Below, piece by piece: positions 35,217 to 46,531 of a stretch of 64,000 bases of DNA. A program made the translations under genes and the position numbers. The notes under the pieces were generated by a model, which saw nothing but the letters and a program-made list of their open reading frames with translations, had not been told where the DNA came from and did no database searches. Positions within the stretch are counted from its first letter, which is position 1. The number at the start of each line of letters is the position of its first letter. Origin of the DNA: FEN-1219 sp963810755 (GTDB lineage: Bacteria > Pseudomonadota > Gammaproteobacteria > Steroidobacterales > Rariloculaceae); the NCBI GenBank assembly GCA_963810755.1, contig CAWEOP010000009.1:620001-684000 (forward strand), written 5' to 3'.

Positions 35217-36408
35217 ATGAACACCACGATCCCCTCCTGGTTGGATGCCGACGAGGCGATCGCGCTGCTCGGCGTGAGCCGCGCGACGCTCTATGCGTAT
35301 GTGAGCCGCGGCCGTGTCCGCTCGGAGGCCCTGCCGGGCAAGACCCGGCGCCGCCGCTACTCGCGCGACGACATCGAACGCCTGCGCGCGCGCACCGCGG
35401 AGCGTCGCGATCCGGGGAAGGCCGCCGAGCAGGCGCTGCACTGGGGACTGCCGATACTCGAGTCGTCGATCACGCTGATCGCCGGCGGGCGACTGTATTA
35501 CCGAGGGCGTGACGTAGCCGAGCTCGCCAGGACCGCGTCGCTCGCGGAGGTCGCTGCGCTGCTCTGGACGGGCAATGCCGACGGCAACATCTTCGGCACC
35601 GACAAGAGGGTCGCCGATACGGCGGAGAGCCGCTGCCGACGTTCCGTTCGTCGCACGCGCGCAGTCGGCGCTCGCTCTGGCCGCGGCGAAGGATGCGCCC
35701 GCCTCCGATCTGCGCCCGCACGCCGTCGCGCAGACCGGCTGGCGAATCTTGCAGCTGCTCGCGCGCGTCGCAGCGGGCGCGCCGCACGGCGCACAAACGA
35801 TCGACGAGAGGTTGGCGGTCGCGTGGGGCGTGCCGCGCTACGCCCACCTCGTCCGCGCGGCGCTGATCTCGTGCGCCGATCACGAGCTCAACGTGTCGGC
35901 GTTCACGGCTCGATGCGTTGCCTCGGCGGGCACGGCCCCGTACGGCGTCGTCATAGCCGGGCTCGCAGCGCTCGAAGGCGCCAAGCACGGAGGCATGACG
36001 CCGCGGATCGAAGCTTGGTGGAATTCGCTGCGCCGGAGCCGCGACCTGCGCACCGCGCTCGCCGACCGGCTGCGGCGCGGAGAATCGGTCGAAGGCTTCG
36101 GCCACTCCCTGTACGCCGCCGGCGATCCGCGCGCTATCGTGCTGCTCGATCTGCTGCCCAAGGGCAAGAACACCGCGTTCGCCCGCGAAGTCGTGCTCGC
36201 CGCTCGCGCCGTGCTCGGGGAGGAGCCGAACGTGGATTTCGCGCTCGTTGCACTCGCGCGCGCGCTCGGCCTGCCGGACGGCTCCGCGCTTACGCTATTC
36301 GCGATCGGCCGCACGATCGGCTGGATCGCGCACGCGCTCGAGCAATATCGGCAGGACTCGATCATCCGGCCGCGCGCGCGCTATGTCGGACCTCAGCCCG
36401 GCGGCTGA
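35217..36408 (+). CDS. Citrate synthase-family protein with N-terminal excisionase/MerR-like helix-turn-helix (one frameshift near 35631)
   Basis: The product starts MNTTIPSWLDADEAIALLG and has a helix-turn-helix (SRATLYAYVSRGRV, RRRYSRDDIERL). The citrate synthase fold follows (ITLIAGGRLYYRGRDVAEL, HELNVSAFTAR, GAKHGGMTPRIE, EGFGHSLYAAGDPRA, EPNVDFALVALA). One extra base near 35631 splits the frame; correction gives about 396 residues. The fold keeps catalytic histidines in KHGG and FGHS and the Asp in NVDF. The DNA-binding domain suggests it senses an acyl-CoA or oxaloacetate and controls the divergent promoter. Confidence 0.8.
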
Positions 36409-36453
36409 CGGGCCGCCACGCGCGACGCGATGCAATGCTCCGACCGCATTGAG

Positions 36454-38907
36454 TTACTCGTAGCGCAGCGAGTGCAGCGGTTTGACGCTCGCGGCGCGGG
36501 CCGCGATGACACCCACCGTGAGCCAGGCGATCGCGAGCGCGGCGAGCGCGCTCGCGAAGTAGACCCAGAGCGGCATGTCGACGCGATAGGCAAAGCCCGA
36601 GAGCCAGCGCTGCATCAGAAAGTACGCGGCCGGCCACGCGACGAGATTCGCCGCGAGCACGAGCCTGCCGAACTCGCTGCTCAGCAAGACGACCACATCC
36701 CAGACCGAGCTGCCGAGCACCTTGCGGATGCCGATCTCCTTCGTGCGCCGCTCCGTCGTGAACGAGGCGAGCCCCACGAGCCCGAGGCAAGCGACGAAAA
36801 TCGCGAGCAGCGAGAACGTCGCGAGCATCTGCGCCTCGCGCGTCTCCGCCTGATACTGAGCCGCGAAGTCGGCATCCACGAAGTGGCGGCTGACGGGATC
36901 GCCGGGGTTGAAGCGTGCCCAGGTCGCGTCGATGAACGCGAGCGTTGCCGCGAGATCCTTGCCGGTGATCTTGATGGAGGCGTTGCGGATCGTGAGCCGA
37001 AAGAAATCGTCGGGCGGCACCAAGTAAACCGCCGGCTTGATCGCGCTGCGAACCGATTCCACGTGCACATCGGCAACCACGCCGACGACGGGTCCGCGGA
37101 CGCTGCGCTGAAATTGATTGGCGATGCTGATCTCGAGCTGTTTCCCGAGCGCCTCCTCCGGCGACCAGCCGAACTCGCGCGCCGCAAGCTTGCTCAGCAC
37201 GAACGAGCCGGCCGGGTGCGGGTTGTCGGCGGTGGCTTGCGCAGGACGATCCGTACCGAACTCCTCCGAGAACGTACGCCCCGCGAGCACCTCGATCCCA
37301 TACGTCTCGAAGTAGCGGAAGTCGACCGGCGCCATCGGCACGCCGCGCTTGCTCACTCCTTCCACGCGAAAGCTCGTTGCCGCGGGAATCGGCACGCCGG
37401 CCGGCGTCGCCATCGATGCGGTGACGTCCGTGATCTCCGGATGGGTGAGCAGCTCCTGCTTCAGCGACTGCCACTCCGCGCCGACGCCGGCACGTTGCGA
37501 GCCCGTCAAGACGACGACACCTTCCTTCGCGTAACCCGGCTCGATCCCGTTCGCGAACCTGACCTGCACGTACACGACGGCCGTCGCGATGAGCAGCCCG
37601 ATCGAAATCGAGAATTGGGTGATCACGAGTGCATGCCGGAGCACGCCGGCGGCGCGGCCGCGCGTCACGTCGCCCTTGAGCACGCGCGCCGGATCGAATG
37701 ACGACAGGAAGAACGCCGGATAGCTCCCGGCAACGAGACCCACGGCGAGCGCGAGCGCCGCGAGTCCCAAGCCGACTCGCGGTTCGCGCAGGTAGTCGAG
37801 CTCGAGATTCGCACCAACGAAGGTGTTGAACGCGGGCAGCAGCACCTCGACGAGCGCTGCGGCGAGGACGATCGCGATCGTCGCGGCGAGCACGGACTCG
37901 CCGAGGAATTGGGCGACGATCTGCCGGCGATCGGCACCGATGGCCTTACGCACTCCGACTTCCTTGCCGCGCTGCGCGGAGCGCGCGGTCGAGAGGTTCA
38001 TGAAGTTGATGCAGGCGATCAAGAGCACGAACAACGCGATCGCGCCGAACGCATAAACGGTCGCCGCGCTGCCGGGCGGCGCCATCTCGTTCTCGCGATT
38101 GGAGCGCAGGTGGATGTCGGCGAGCCCGGTGAGGCTGAAACCGGTGAACTTGCCTGAGCCCTCCTGATAGTGGCGCTCGAAGAACGCGGCGGATTGCGCC
38201 GCGATTTTCCCGGCGTCGGCGCCGGGCTTCAGTCGCAAATACGTGTGGAACGCGTTGTTGCCCCAGGTCTCGAGAAACTCTGGAGGACGCGGCGCGGCGA
38301 CGGTCGCGAGCGAGCCGAGCGCGTCGAAACGCAGATGGGTTGCGTCACCCAAGTCGCTGATCACGCCCGTGACGCGCACCGGCATCTGATCGCTCATGAG
38401 AACCGTCTCGCCGATCGGGTCCGCGGCGCCGAAGAAGCGGCGCGCGATAGTCTCCGTCAGCACGATCGTGTTCGGCTCCGCGAGTGCGGTGGCTGGCTCG
38501 CCGCGGAGCCAGTCGAATTCGAAGATGTCGAGAATCTCGTTGTCCACCCAGTAAGTGCGCGGCGTGGACGTGACGTCACCGCGTGTGAATGCGGCGTCCT
38601 CGCGGTACATGCGCGCCGCGGCCTCGATCTCCGGAAAGTCCTCGCGCATCAGCGCGCCGGCGCGCGGAGCCATCGACGCGAGCTTGAGATCGAGGTTGCT
38701 CTCGCCGCCCGGGAAGAAGTCGCGCGAGACGCGGTAGATCCGCTCTGCGTCCGGCTGCTGCCGGTCGAAGCTGAGCTCGTGTCGCACGAACAGCGCGATC
38801 AGGATGAAGCACGTGAGCCCGATGGCGAGCCCGCCGATGTTGATCAGCGAGTAGAGGCGCTGCGACAGCAGATGCCGGATGGCGACGGCGATGTAGCTCC
38901 TGAGCAT
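36454..38907 (-). CDS. MacB/FtsX-type ABC transporter permease 4 (last of the operon)
   Basis: 817 residues with the double MacB_PCD-FtsX layout: N-terminal helix around LYSLINIGGLAIGLTCFILI, periplasmic domain, three-helix FtsX (IALFVLLIACINFMNLSTAR), second periplasmic domain and second FtsX block ending SLRYE. It is the final gene of the ABC operon read from 47721, 12 bases after permease 3. Likely product: part of an inner-membrane exporter or mechanotransducer with the ATPase at 46524. Confidence 0.88.
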   Translation of the reverse strand: MLRSYIAVAIRHLLSQRLYSLINIGGLAIGLTCFILIALFVRHELSFDRQQPDAERIYRVSRDFFPGGESNLDLKLASMAPRAGALMREDFPEIEAAARMYREDAAFTRGDVTSTPRTYWVDNEILDIFEFDWLRGEPATALAEPNTIVLTETIARRFFGAADPIGETVLMSDQMPVRVTGVISDLGDATHLRFDALGSLATVAAPRPPEFLETWGNNAFHTYLRLKPGADAGKIAAQSAAFFERHYQEGSGKFTGFSLTGLADIHLRSNRENEMAPPGSAATVYAFGAIALFVLLIACINFMNLSTARSAQRGKEVGVRKAIGADRRQIVAQFLGESVLAATIAIVLAAALVEVLLPAFNTFVGANLELDYLREPRVGLGLAALALAVGLVAGSYPAFFLSSFDPARVLKGDVTRGRAAGVLRHALVITQFSISIGLLIATAVVYVQVRFANGIEPGYAKEGVVVLTGSQRAGVGAEWQSLKQELLTHPEITDVTASMATPAGVPIPAATSFRVEGVSKRGVPMAPVDFRYFETYGIEVLAGRTFSEEFGTDRPAQATADNPHPAGSFVLSKLAAREFGWSPEEALGKQLEISIANQFQRSVRGPVVGVVADVHVESVRSAIKPAVYLVPPDDFFRLTIRNASIKITGKDLAATLAFIDATWARFNPGDPVSRHFVDADFAAQYQAETREAQMLATFSLLAIFVACLGLVGLASFTTERRTKEIGIRKVLGSSVWDVVVLLSSEFGRLVLAANLVAWPAAYFLMQRWLSGFAYRVDMPLWVYFASALAALAIAWLTVGVIAARAASVKPLHSLRYE

Positions 38908-38919
38908 TGCTCGTTCCCC

Positions 38920-41347
38920 TTACTCGTAACGCAACGCGTTGATGGGCTTGGTGCTCGCGGCGCGGGCCGCGACGCTGCCGACGGTGAGGCACGCGATCAT
39001 GAACGCGCAGACCGCACTCGCGACGAACACCCAGACGCTCATGTCGATGCGGTACGCGAACGACGCGAGCCAGCGCTGCATCAAGAAGTACGCGACCGGC
39101 CACGCGACGAGGTTCGCCACGAGCACTAACTTGCCAAACTCGCCCGAGATGAGCAGCACGATGTCCGCGACACTGCCGCCGATGGTCTTGCGGATACCGA
39201 TCTCCTTCGTGCGCCGCTCGGTCGTGAACGACGCGAGGCCGAACAGGCCGAGGCACGCGATTCCGACCGCGAGCGCGGAAAAGAACGTGAACATCTGTGC
39301 TTGACGGTTCTCCGACTGGTACAGAGCCTCGAAGTCCTGATCGAGGAAATGCCGCGATACCGGACGCTCGGGCCTGAACTGCGCGTACTTCGTGTCGATG
39401 TAGTCGAGCGTCTGCGCGAGGTTGCGTCCCGTAACGCGCAGCGACGCGTACTGGAGAGCGAATTGCGTTCCTTCGGGCGGGATCAAGTAAACCGTCGGCT
39501 CGATCGTGCTGCGAATCGATTCGAAGTAGACGTCCTTTACGACGCCGACGATCAACCCGCGCACGGTGCCGGTGTTGCCGCCGTCCGCATTCTCGAGCCA
39601 CTTGCCGACGGCTTCTTCCGGCGTCCATCCCCAGCGCTGCGCCGCGAGCTCGTTGATCACGTAGGTCCCGGCCGTTGGCCCCCCTTGCGCCTCCGGGCCG
39701 AGCGGCCGATCCGCAAACCGCTCGTCGAATGTGCGGCCCGCGACAACGCCGATGCCATAGGTCTCGAAGAAACCGTAATCGACCCAGAGATTCGTGACGC
39801 CCCCGGCGTCGTGGCCTTCGGCGCGGAACGACAGCGCGTTGGTGTTCTCCATACCGGGCACGAGGTTCGACGCCGTGACCTGCGCGATCTCCGGCGTAGC
39901 GAGCCATTCGCGCTTCAACGCCTCCCACTGCGACCCTGAGCCGTCCACGATAACGACGCGGTCCTTGTCGAAGCCGAGGTCGATGCTGCGTGCAAACCGC
40001 ACTTGCTGATAGACGACCGCGGTCGCGATCAAGAGCGCGATCGAGATCGCGAACTGGAGCACCACGAGCGCCTTGCGGAAAGTAGCCGCGCCGCCGCCGC
40101 GCGTTACGTCGCCCTTGAGCACCTTGCCGGGCTCGAACGCCGCGAGGTAAAAGGCGGGATAGCTACCCGCGAGCAAGCCGGTCACGAGCGTAACCCCACC
40201 GAGCAGTGCAAGCTGCCTGGGATCATCGAAATAGTCGACCGCGAGGCTCGTGCCGAGCAGCGCATTGAACACCGGCAGCACGAGCTCGACGAGCGCGAGC
40301 GAGAGCACCAGTGCGATCCCAGCCATCAGCACGGATTCGGCGAGGAATTGCGCGACGACCTGCCCGCGCTCGGCGCCGACGACTTTACGAACGCCGATCT
40401 CCTTCGCGCGCTGTGTCGAGCGCGCCGTCGCGAGATTCATGAAGTTGATGCACGCGAGAGCCAAAATGAATAATGCGATCGCGACGAACGTCTGCACGGT
40501 TGCCGCGCTGCCCGGCACGCGCATCTCGTTCTCTTTGTGTGAGCGCAGGTGGATGTCGCGCAGCGCGGTCACGTCGAGGCGCGTCCAACGGCTCGACCCC
40601 TCTTGGAACCGCCGCTCGAAGAAATCGCCGGAGCCGCGACGGATCGACTCGGCCGAAGTCCCGGCCTTCATGAGCGCATAGGTATAGAAGGCGTTGGCAT
40701 ACCAGTTGTCGAACCGTTCGGTTCCGAACATCACGGCGAACGACTTGAGCGAGGTCAGGGCGGAGAAACGCAGATGCGTCGCGTCGCCGAGGTCGGCGAT
40801 CACGCCGGTCACCTGCATTTCGAACGGCCGCAGGTTGATGAGTGTCTTGCCCATCGGGTCCTCGTCGCCGAAGTACTTGCGTGCCGCGCTCGCCGTGAGA
40901 ACGATCGACGCCGGGTCCGTGAGCGCCGTGCGAGGGTCGCCGCGGAGCCACTCGAAGTCGAAGATCTCGAAGAGCTCGGGATCCGCCGAGCCGATGGCGT
41001 CCTCTAGCAACGCTTCTCCACCCGGCCTACGCAACCCGCCGTTCGCGACCATGAGCCGGGCGACCTGCTCGACGTCCGGAAACTCCTCTTTCAAGAGCGG
41101 TGCGACTTTCGATGCCGCGGTCGCGAGGTACGCCGACTTGCTCATCTCAGTGGGTAGGAAGTCGCGCGACACCCGGTAGGTGCGGTCTGCCTTCGCGAAC
41201 TGCCGGTCGTACGACAGCTCGTGGCGCACGAACAAGCCGATGAGAATGAAGCACGCGAGCCCGACCGCGAGGCCGATCACGTTGATCAGCGTGTACAGCT
41301 TCTGCTTGCGAGGTGCTTGAGGGCGACGAGCAGATAGTCTTCAGCAC
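38920..41347 (-). CDS. MacB/FtsX-type ABC transporter permease 3 (two frame changes at its N-terminus)
   Basis: The main frame runs from VIGLAVGLACFILIGLFVRHE to SLRYE. The first about 22 residues (LKDYLLVALKHLAS) are read in two other frames from GTG 41347. Two missing bases near 41335 and 41310 repair the frame to 810 codons, with the same N-terminal pattern as its paralogues. The domain order is the same as in the neighbours. It is downstream of a 210-base interval with palindromes and a 70-codon open frame. Confidence 0.82.
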
Positions 41348-41553
41348 GATTCGAAATTCCTGAATACGCGTTCGCCGATGCGTCGGCCGTCGAGAGCGCG
41401 CCACGCGTCGCAGCCCTCGAAATCGATCTCGAGGTCGCCGCGCTGTTCGTTCGAGCCGCCTCGCCGCCACCCCTCCGCGGAGGGATTTCGCACCGAATCG
41501 GTGCAAAAGATTCCGCGGAATCTCGAGCCGATTTGAATGCCGCACGCCGCCAT
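41341..41553 (-). other. 70-codon open frame between permeases 2 and 3, uncertain coding status
   Basis: The frame starts 3 bases after the permease 2 stop and ends overlapping the GTG of permease 3, as a real operon gene would. The product (MAACGIQIGSRFRGIFCTDS..., rich in Arg, Gly, Cys) matches no known family. The same DNA holds three strong palindromes, so it could equally be a repeat-like intergenic element that happens to be open. Confidence 0.35.
41471..41523. repeat. Cluster of three palindromes inside the ABC operon
   Basis: CCCTCCGCGGAGGG (41471-41484) and AGATTCCGCGGAATCT (41508-41523) are perfect palindromes. GCACCGAATCGGTGC (41490-41504) is a 7-base stem around one base. All fall within 53 bases in the only long gap of the permease genes. 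They may be an RNA-processing or repetitive extragenic element. Confidence 0.6.
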
Positions 41554-41556
41554 GAG

Positions 41557-44016
41557 TTACTCGTACCGTAGCGATTGAATCGGCTTCGCCGCCGCGGCGC
41601 GGGCCGCGACAATACCGACGGTAAGCCATGCGACCGCGAGCACGCCGAGCCCGCTGCCGACGAACACGGCCGTACCGAGGTCGATGCGGTAAGGGAAGCG
41701 GTCGAGCCAATGCCGCATCGCGACGTACGCGACCGGCCACGCGACAGCGTTCGCGAGCAGCACGAGCCGGCCGAGCTCGCCCGCGAAGAGCCGCACGATG
41801 TCGGCGATCGTTCCGCCCATGACCTTGCGGATTCCGATCTCCTTCGTGCGCTGCTCCGTGGTCAGCGACGCCAGGCCGAACAGGCCGAGGCACGCGAGCA
41901 GGATCGCGAGCGCCGCACCGCAGCTCAGCATCTCGCCCTGCCGCTGCTCGCTTCGATAAAACCTGTCGAAATCGTCGTCGAGGAAACGACGGCGGATCGG
42001 CTGCTCCGGCACGATCCGCTTCCAGACGTCGTCGATGTGCGCGAGCGTGCCTTCGATGTCGCGTCCGCTGACCTTGATCGACGCGAGCTCATACGCTCGC
42101 GTCAACAGGAACATCATCGGCTGTACGGCTTCCTGCAGCGGCTGGATCCGGATGTCGTCGACCACGCCGACGATCCGGCGCGCCGGCGCGCCGAGCGGTG
42201 GCCCGCTCGTGCCAGTCTCTTCGCCCCAAAACGCCTTGCCGACTGCCTCCTCGGGCGTCCACCCGAGCGCACGCGCGCCGCGGACATTGACGATCGCGCT
42301 GACCGGCGCGCGCAGGTCCCGCGCCGTCGCAGCGTCGTGCGCATCCGCGCCGATTTCGCCCGAGAACGCCCTGCCGGCCCGCACGCCGATGCCGTAGGTC
42401 GAGAGAAAATCGAGATCGACCAGCAAGAAGCGCATATCGGTGGCCGGCGCGGCCGGATCGCCGCCTTCGCCTCGCAGTAGGTCTCCGCCCCACGGCCCCA
42501 AGCCCGGCACGCCGCGCGATCCCGTTACGGCGACGACGCCCGGATCCGCGAGCCATTCGCGCTTCAAGACTTCCCAACGGTCCGCAATGCGTCCGGTGCC
42601 CTGGCCGCTCACGACGACGATCTCCTCCTTGTCGAAGCCGAGATCGGCCGTGCGCATGAACTGTGTCTGCCGGTACACGACGACCGTCGTGATCAGGAGC
42701 GCGGTCGATACGGCGAACTGGGCGCCGACCAGCACGCCGCGCAGCGTCGCGGCGCCGCGGCCGCGCGTGAGATCGCCCTTCAGCACCCTCGCCGGCTCGA
42801 AAGCGGCAACGTAGAACGCGGGAAAGCTGCCTGCGCCGAGCGCGACGAGCAGCGTGACGCCGAGCAACGACGCGAGCACGAGCGGGTCGCTCCGGTAGTC
42901 GAGCTCGAGATCCATCCCGAGGAACGCGCCGACGAGTGGAAGCAGCAGCTCGACGGCCGCGAGCGCGAGCAGCGCGGCAATTCCCGTCGACAGCAACGAC
43001 TCGCCGAGGAACTGCGCCGCCAACCGTCCGCGCGTCACGCCGAGAGTCTTGCGGACGCCGACTTCCTTCGCGCGCCGGCGCGCGAATGCCGTCGCGAGAT
43101 TCACGTAGTTCATGCAAGCGATGCTCAAGATCAATGCCGCGATCACGGCGCTCGCATAGACCGCGGCCGCGCTGCCCGCCGGCCGCATGTCGAGGCGGCG
43201 CGGTTGCGCCAAGTGGATCGACGTCAAGGGCTCCGCGGCGAAGTCGTTCGAGATGCCGAGCACCTCGGGCATGTGCCGCGCAAAAAACTCGCGCGATCCA
43301 CGTTGGACGTTCGCGATGTCGGCGCCCGGCTCGAGCAGCACGTAGGTGTGATAGTTGCCGGTGTTCCACCGTTCGGGGTCCCCGAAACGGAAAACGACGC
43401 CCATCAGACGCAGCGGAACGAGCATGTCGAAGCGCAAGTGCGTGTTGTCGGGAAGGTCGCGGATCACGCCCGTCACCGTGAACGGCGCCGGGTCCTGGAT
43501 CAGCAGCAGCGTCTGGCCGAGCGCGGGACGGTCGCCGAAATACCTGCGCGCGAAGCTCTGCGTCAGCACGATCGAGCGCTGGTCCGAGAACGCGGTATCG
43601 CGGATGCCTTCGAGCCACTCGAAATCGAAGAGCCGGAAGAGCTCCGGGTCCGCGGCCGACAACCAACCGCCGAGGTGCTGGCGATCGCCGATCGTGACGA
43701 CGGCGTCGGAGTCGAGCGGGAAAAGCCGCGCCACGTCCTCGATCTCCGCGAAGTCGCGTGCGAGCGCCGGACCCGCCGGTCCGGGCATCGACGCGTCGTC
43801 GATCGTCACGCCGTTCGGCAGCGTAAGAGTCCTCGCAATGCGAAACACGCGCGCGGCGTTGGTGTGATAGCGGTCGTAGCTCAGCTCGTGCCGCGCGTAC
43901 AGGCCTACGAGCATCGCCGCCGCGAGCCCCACCGCGAGGCCGGTCACGTTGATCAGCGTGTAGAGTTTCTGCGCCGCGAGATGGCGAACCGCCGTAACCC
44001 AATACGACTTGATCAC
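41557..44016 (-). CDS. MacB/FtsX-type ABC transporter permease 2
   Basis: 819 residues from a GTG at 44016. N-terminus WVTAVRHLAAQKLYTLINV, then MacB_PCD, FtsX (IACMNYVNLATAFARRRA), second MacB_PCD and second FtsX (LACLGLFGLASLTTEQRTK, ending SLRYE). Intact throughout. Paralogous to permeases 1, 3 and 4. Confidence 0.88.
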   Translation of the reverse strand: MIKSYWVTAVRHLAAQKLYTLINVTGLAVGLAAAMLVGLYARHELSYDRYHTNAARVFRIARTLTLPNGVTIDDASMPGPAGPALARDFAEIEDVARLFPLDSDAVVTIGDRQHLGGWLSAADPELFRLFDFEWLEGIRDTAFSDQRSIVLTQSFARRYFGDRPALGQTLLLIQDPAPFTVTGVIRDLPDNTHLRFDMLVPLRLMGVVFRFGDPERWNTGNYHTYVLLEPGADIANVQRGSREFFARHMPEVLGISNDFAAEPLTSIHLAQPRRLDMRPAGSAAAVYASAVIAALILSIACMNYVNLATAFARRRAKEVGVRKTLGVTRGRLAAQFLGESLLSTGIAALLALAAVELLLPLVGAFLGMDLELDYRSDPLVLASLLGVTLLVALGAGSFPAFYVAAFEPARVLKGDLTRGRGAATLRGVLVGAQFAVSTALLITTVVVYRQTQFMRTADLGFDKEEIVVVSGQGTGRIADRWEVLKREWLADPGVVAVTGSRGVPGLGPWGGDLLRGEGGDPAAPATDMRFLLVDLDFLSTYGIGVRAGRAFSGEIGADAHDAATARDLRAPVSAIVNVRGARALGWTPEEAVGKAFWGEETGTSGPPLGAPARRIVGVVDDIRIQPLQEAVQPMMFLLTRAYELASIKVSGRDIEGTLAHIDDVWKRIVPEQPIRRRFLDDDFDRFYRSEQRQGEMLSCGAALAILLACLGLFGLASLTTEQRTKEIGIRKVMGGTIADIVRLFAGELGRLVLLANAVAWPVAYVAMRHWLDRFPYRIDLGTAVFVGSGLGVLAVAWLTVGIVAARAAAAKPIQSLRYE

Positions 44017-44044
44017 TGGATTTCCCTCATTCGCGGCGACTCGG

Positions 44045-46531
44045 CTACTCGTAGCGCAGCGAATTCAGCGGCTTCGCGCTCGCTGCGCGCGCGGCGACGC
44101 CGCCGACCGCGAGCAGCGCGACCGCGAGCGCGAGGAGCGCGCTGCCGACGAACACCGTGAGACCGAGGTCGATGCGGTACGCGAAGCCGGCGAGCCAGCG
44201 CTGCATCACGAAGTACGCGACCGGCCACGCGACCACGTTCGCGAGCAGCACGAGCCGGCTGAACTCGGCGGTGAAGAGCTGCACGACGTCCGAGCACGCG
44301 TGCCGCCGATCGCCTTGCGGATGCCGATCTCCTTGGTGCGGCGCTCGGTCGAGAACCACGCGAGTCCGAGCAGCCCGAGGCACGCGATGAAGATCGCGAG
44401 CGTCGCGAATGCGGAGAACATCTGCATCTGCCGTTCCTCGGAGCGGTAGTGCGCGTCGAAGTCGTCGTCGAGGAAATGTCGCGACGATCGGCTCGTTCGG
44501 CAGCACCTTGCCCCATGCCGCATCGATCCCGGCGAGCGTCGCGCGCGATCGTCTGCGCCGTCGAGCCGGATCGACAGCGTTGTCGATGAACCCGAAAAAC
44601 GCACCGCGCGGCTCGGCGCCGAGCATGTAGATCATCGGACGCACCGGCACGGCGACCGACTCGAAGTAGGTGTCGCGCACGACACCGACGATCGAGCCGG
44701 AGAACGTCGAGGGTCCGAACGGCAATCTCGATCGGCTTGCTCGACGGCTCCGCGGCGGCCCATCCGAGCAGCCGCGCGGCCGACTCGTTCAGCACGAATC
44801 CCGCGGGCGGAGGCGCGAGAGCCCCGGGTTGCGCGCGAACCAGTAGGTCGTTCGCGAAACCCGGCGAGAAACCGCGTCCTTGAAGCACGTCGATGCGGTA
44901 GGTCTCGAAGAACCCGTAGTCGACCGCCATGAATTGGATGCGGCTCAGGCGTCTCCACGTCGGCGCGGCGCACGGAGCCAGCGATTGTCGTCCAGGAGAA
45001 CGGCGTGTAGTGCGACGCGGTGACGCCAGTGACACCCGGCACCTGCTCGAGCTCGTCTTCAGCGCGGTCCACTGGCGGCGCATGTTGCCGTCCTCGACGC
45101 CGTGAGCACCACCACTTGGTTCTTGTCGAACCCGAGATCGAGATCGCGCGCAAAGCGGGTCTGCTCGTACACGACCGCCGGTGCCGACGAGCAGCGCGAT
45201 CGCGATCGCGAACTGCGTCGTCACGAGCACGTTGCGGAAGCGCGCACCTGCGGTACCGCGCGACACATCGCCTTTGAGGACCTTCGCCGAGCTGTAACGC
45301 GGAGAGATAGAACGCGGGATAGCTGCCCGCGGCGACGCCGACGACGACGGTGAGCAGCGCGAGCGACACGGCGGCCGCCTCCTGCGAGGCCGTCGAAACC
45401 GAAGTACATCGCGACGGTTCGCGCCGACGAACGCGCTGAAACCCGGCAGCGCGAGCTCCACGATCATCGTGGCGAACCAGCGTCGCGATGAACGCCGTCG
45501 CGACCGACTCGCCGAGGAACTGCGCGATCAATTGCAGCGCGCGAAGCGCCGAGCGACTTGCGGACACCGACTTCGCGGGCGCGCTTCACGGCGCGCGCCG
45601 TGGACAGGTTCATGAAGTTGATGCACGCGATCAGCGAGGATCATCGCGGCGATGGCGGCGGACGCATAGATCGTCGCGAGGCTGGTTGGCGGTTTCCACT
45701 CTTCGTCGCGCGTGGACCGAACGTGGATGTCGCGCACGTTCATGATCGACATTCCCGACGCGGCGACCGAGCTCTCGGCGAAATGACGCTTCATGAACTC
45801 CGGCATGCCGACGCTCGACACCGACGACCGATGCACCCGCCTTCGGAGCTCGAAATAGGTGTGGAAGTCCGTGTTGTTGTCCCACGACTCCATGAGCCGC
45901 GGCCCAGCCGCGGTCGGCGAGCGCGTCCATCGGCGCGAGCGCGTCGAACGCGAGGTGCGTATTGCGCGGGAAGGTCGCGAATCACTCCGGTCACCGTCAC
46001 GTCTTGCCGATTGTCGAGCGTCATCGTCTGACCGAGCGGACTTTCGGCGCCGAAATACTTCGTCGCGAGCGACTCGGTGATCACGATGCGAGGTCGGCGC
46101 CGTGCGAGCGCGGTCTTCGGATCGCCTGCGAGCCAATCGAACGCGAACATCTCGAGCAGCGCGGGGTCCGCCCAACCGAAGCGCTGCTCCTGGAACGCGA
46201 TGTCGCCGCGTCGAAACAGCATTGTCCCGCCGAACACGCGCGCGACACGCTCGATCTCGGGAAAATCCGTGAGCAACGCGGGCGCGACGGGTGCGTTGTT
46301 CGACGCGGGCACGCGCTCCGGTGAGCCCTCGCGCGCGTAGTAGTCGCGCGAGATCCGGAAGACGCGGTTGGCGTCCGGGAACATCGACTCGTAGCTGAGC
46401 TCGTGGCGCACATACAGGCCGATCAGCACCACGCTCGCGAGCCCGACGGCGAGGCCGACGATGTTGATCGCGGAGTAGAGCTTCTGCGAGACGAGCTGCC
46501 GCAGGCCGGTGGTGACGTAGCTCCTAACCAT
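44045..46531 (-). pseudogene. MacB/FtsX-type ABC transporter permease 1, broken by many frame changes
   Basis: The N-terminus is intact to about residue 190 (SYVTTGLRQLVSQKLYSAIN, ITESLATKYFGAESPLGQ). Between about 45970 and 44290 I can follow the same protein only by changing frame at least 15 times, on average about every 110 bases, for example near 45903, 45640, 45545, 45295, 44705, 44480 and 44290. Conserved segments between the breaks are intact (LIAQFLGESVATAFIATLV, FFETYRIDVLQGRGFSPGF, IFIACLGLLGLAWFSTER), and no extra stops accumulate in the right frame. Either a local sequencing problem or a very recent hit. The start overlaps the ATPase stop by 8 bases. Confidence 0.75.

Noticed and set aside
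44013..45967. The many overlapping short frames in permease 1 as separate genes
   Set aside because: Each is a fragment of the same permease in another frame or its mirror on the opposite strand.
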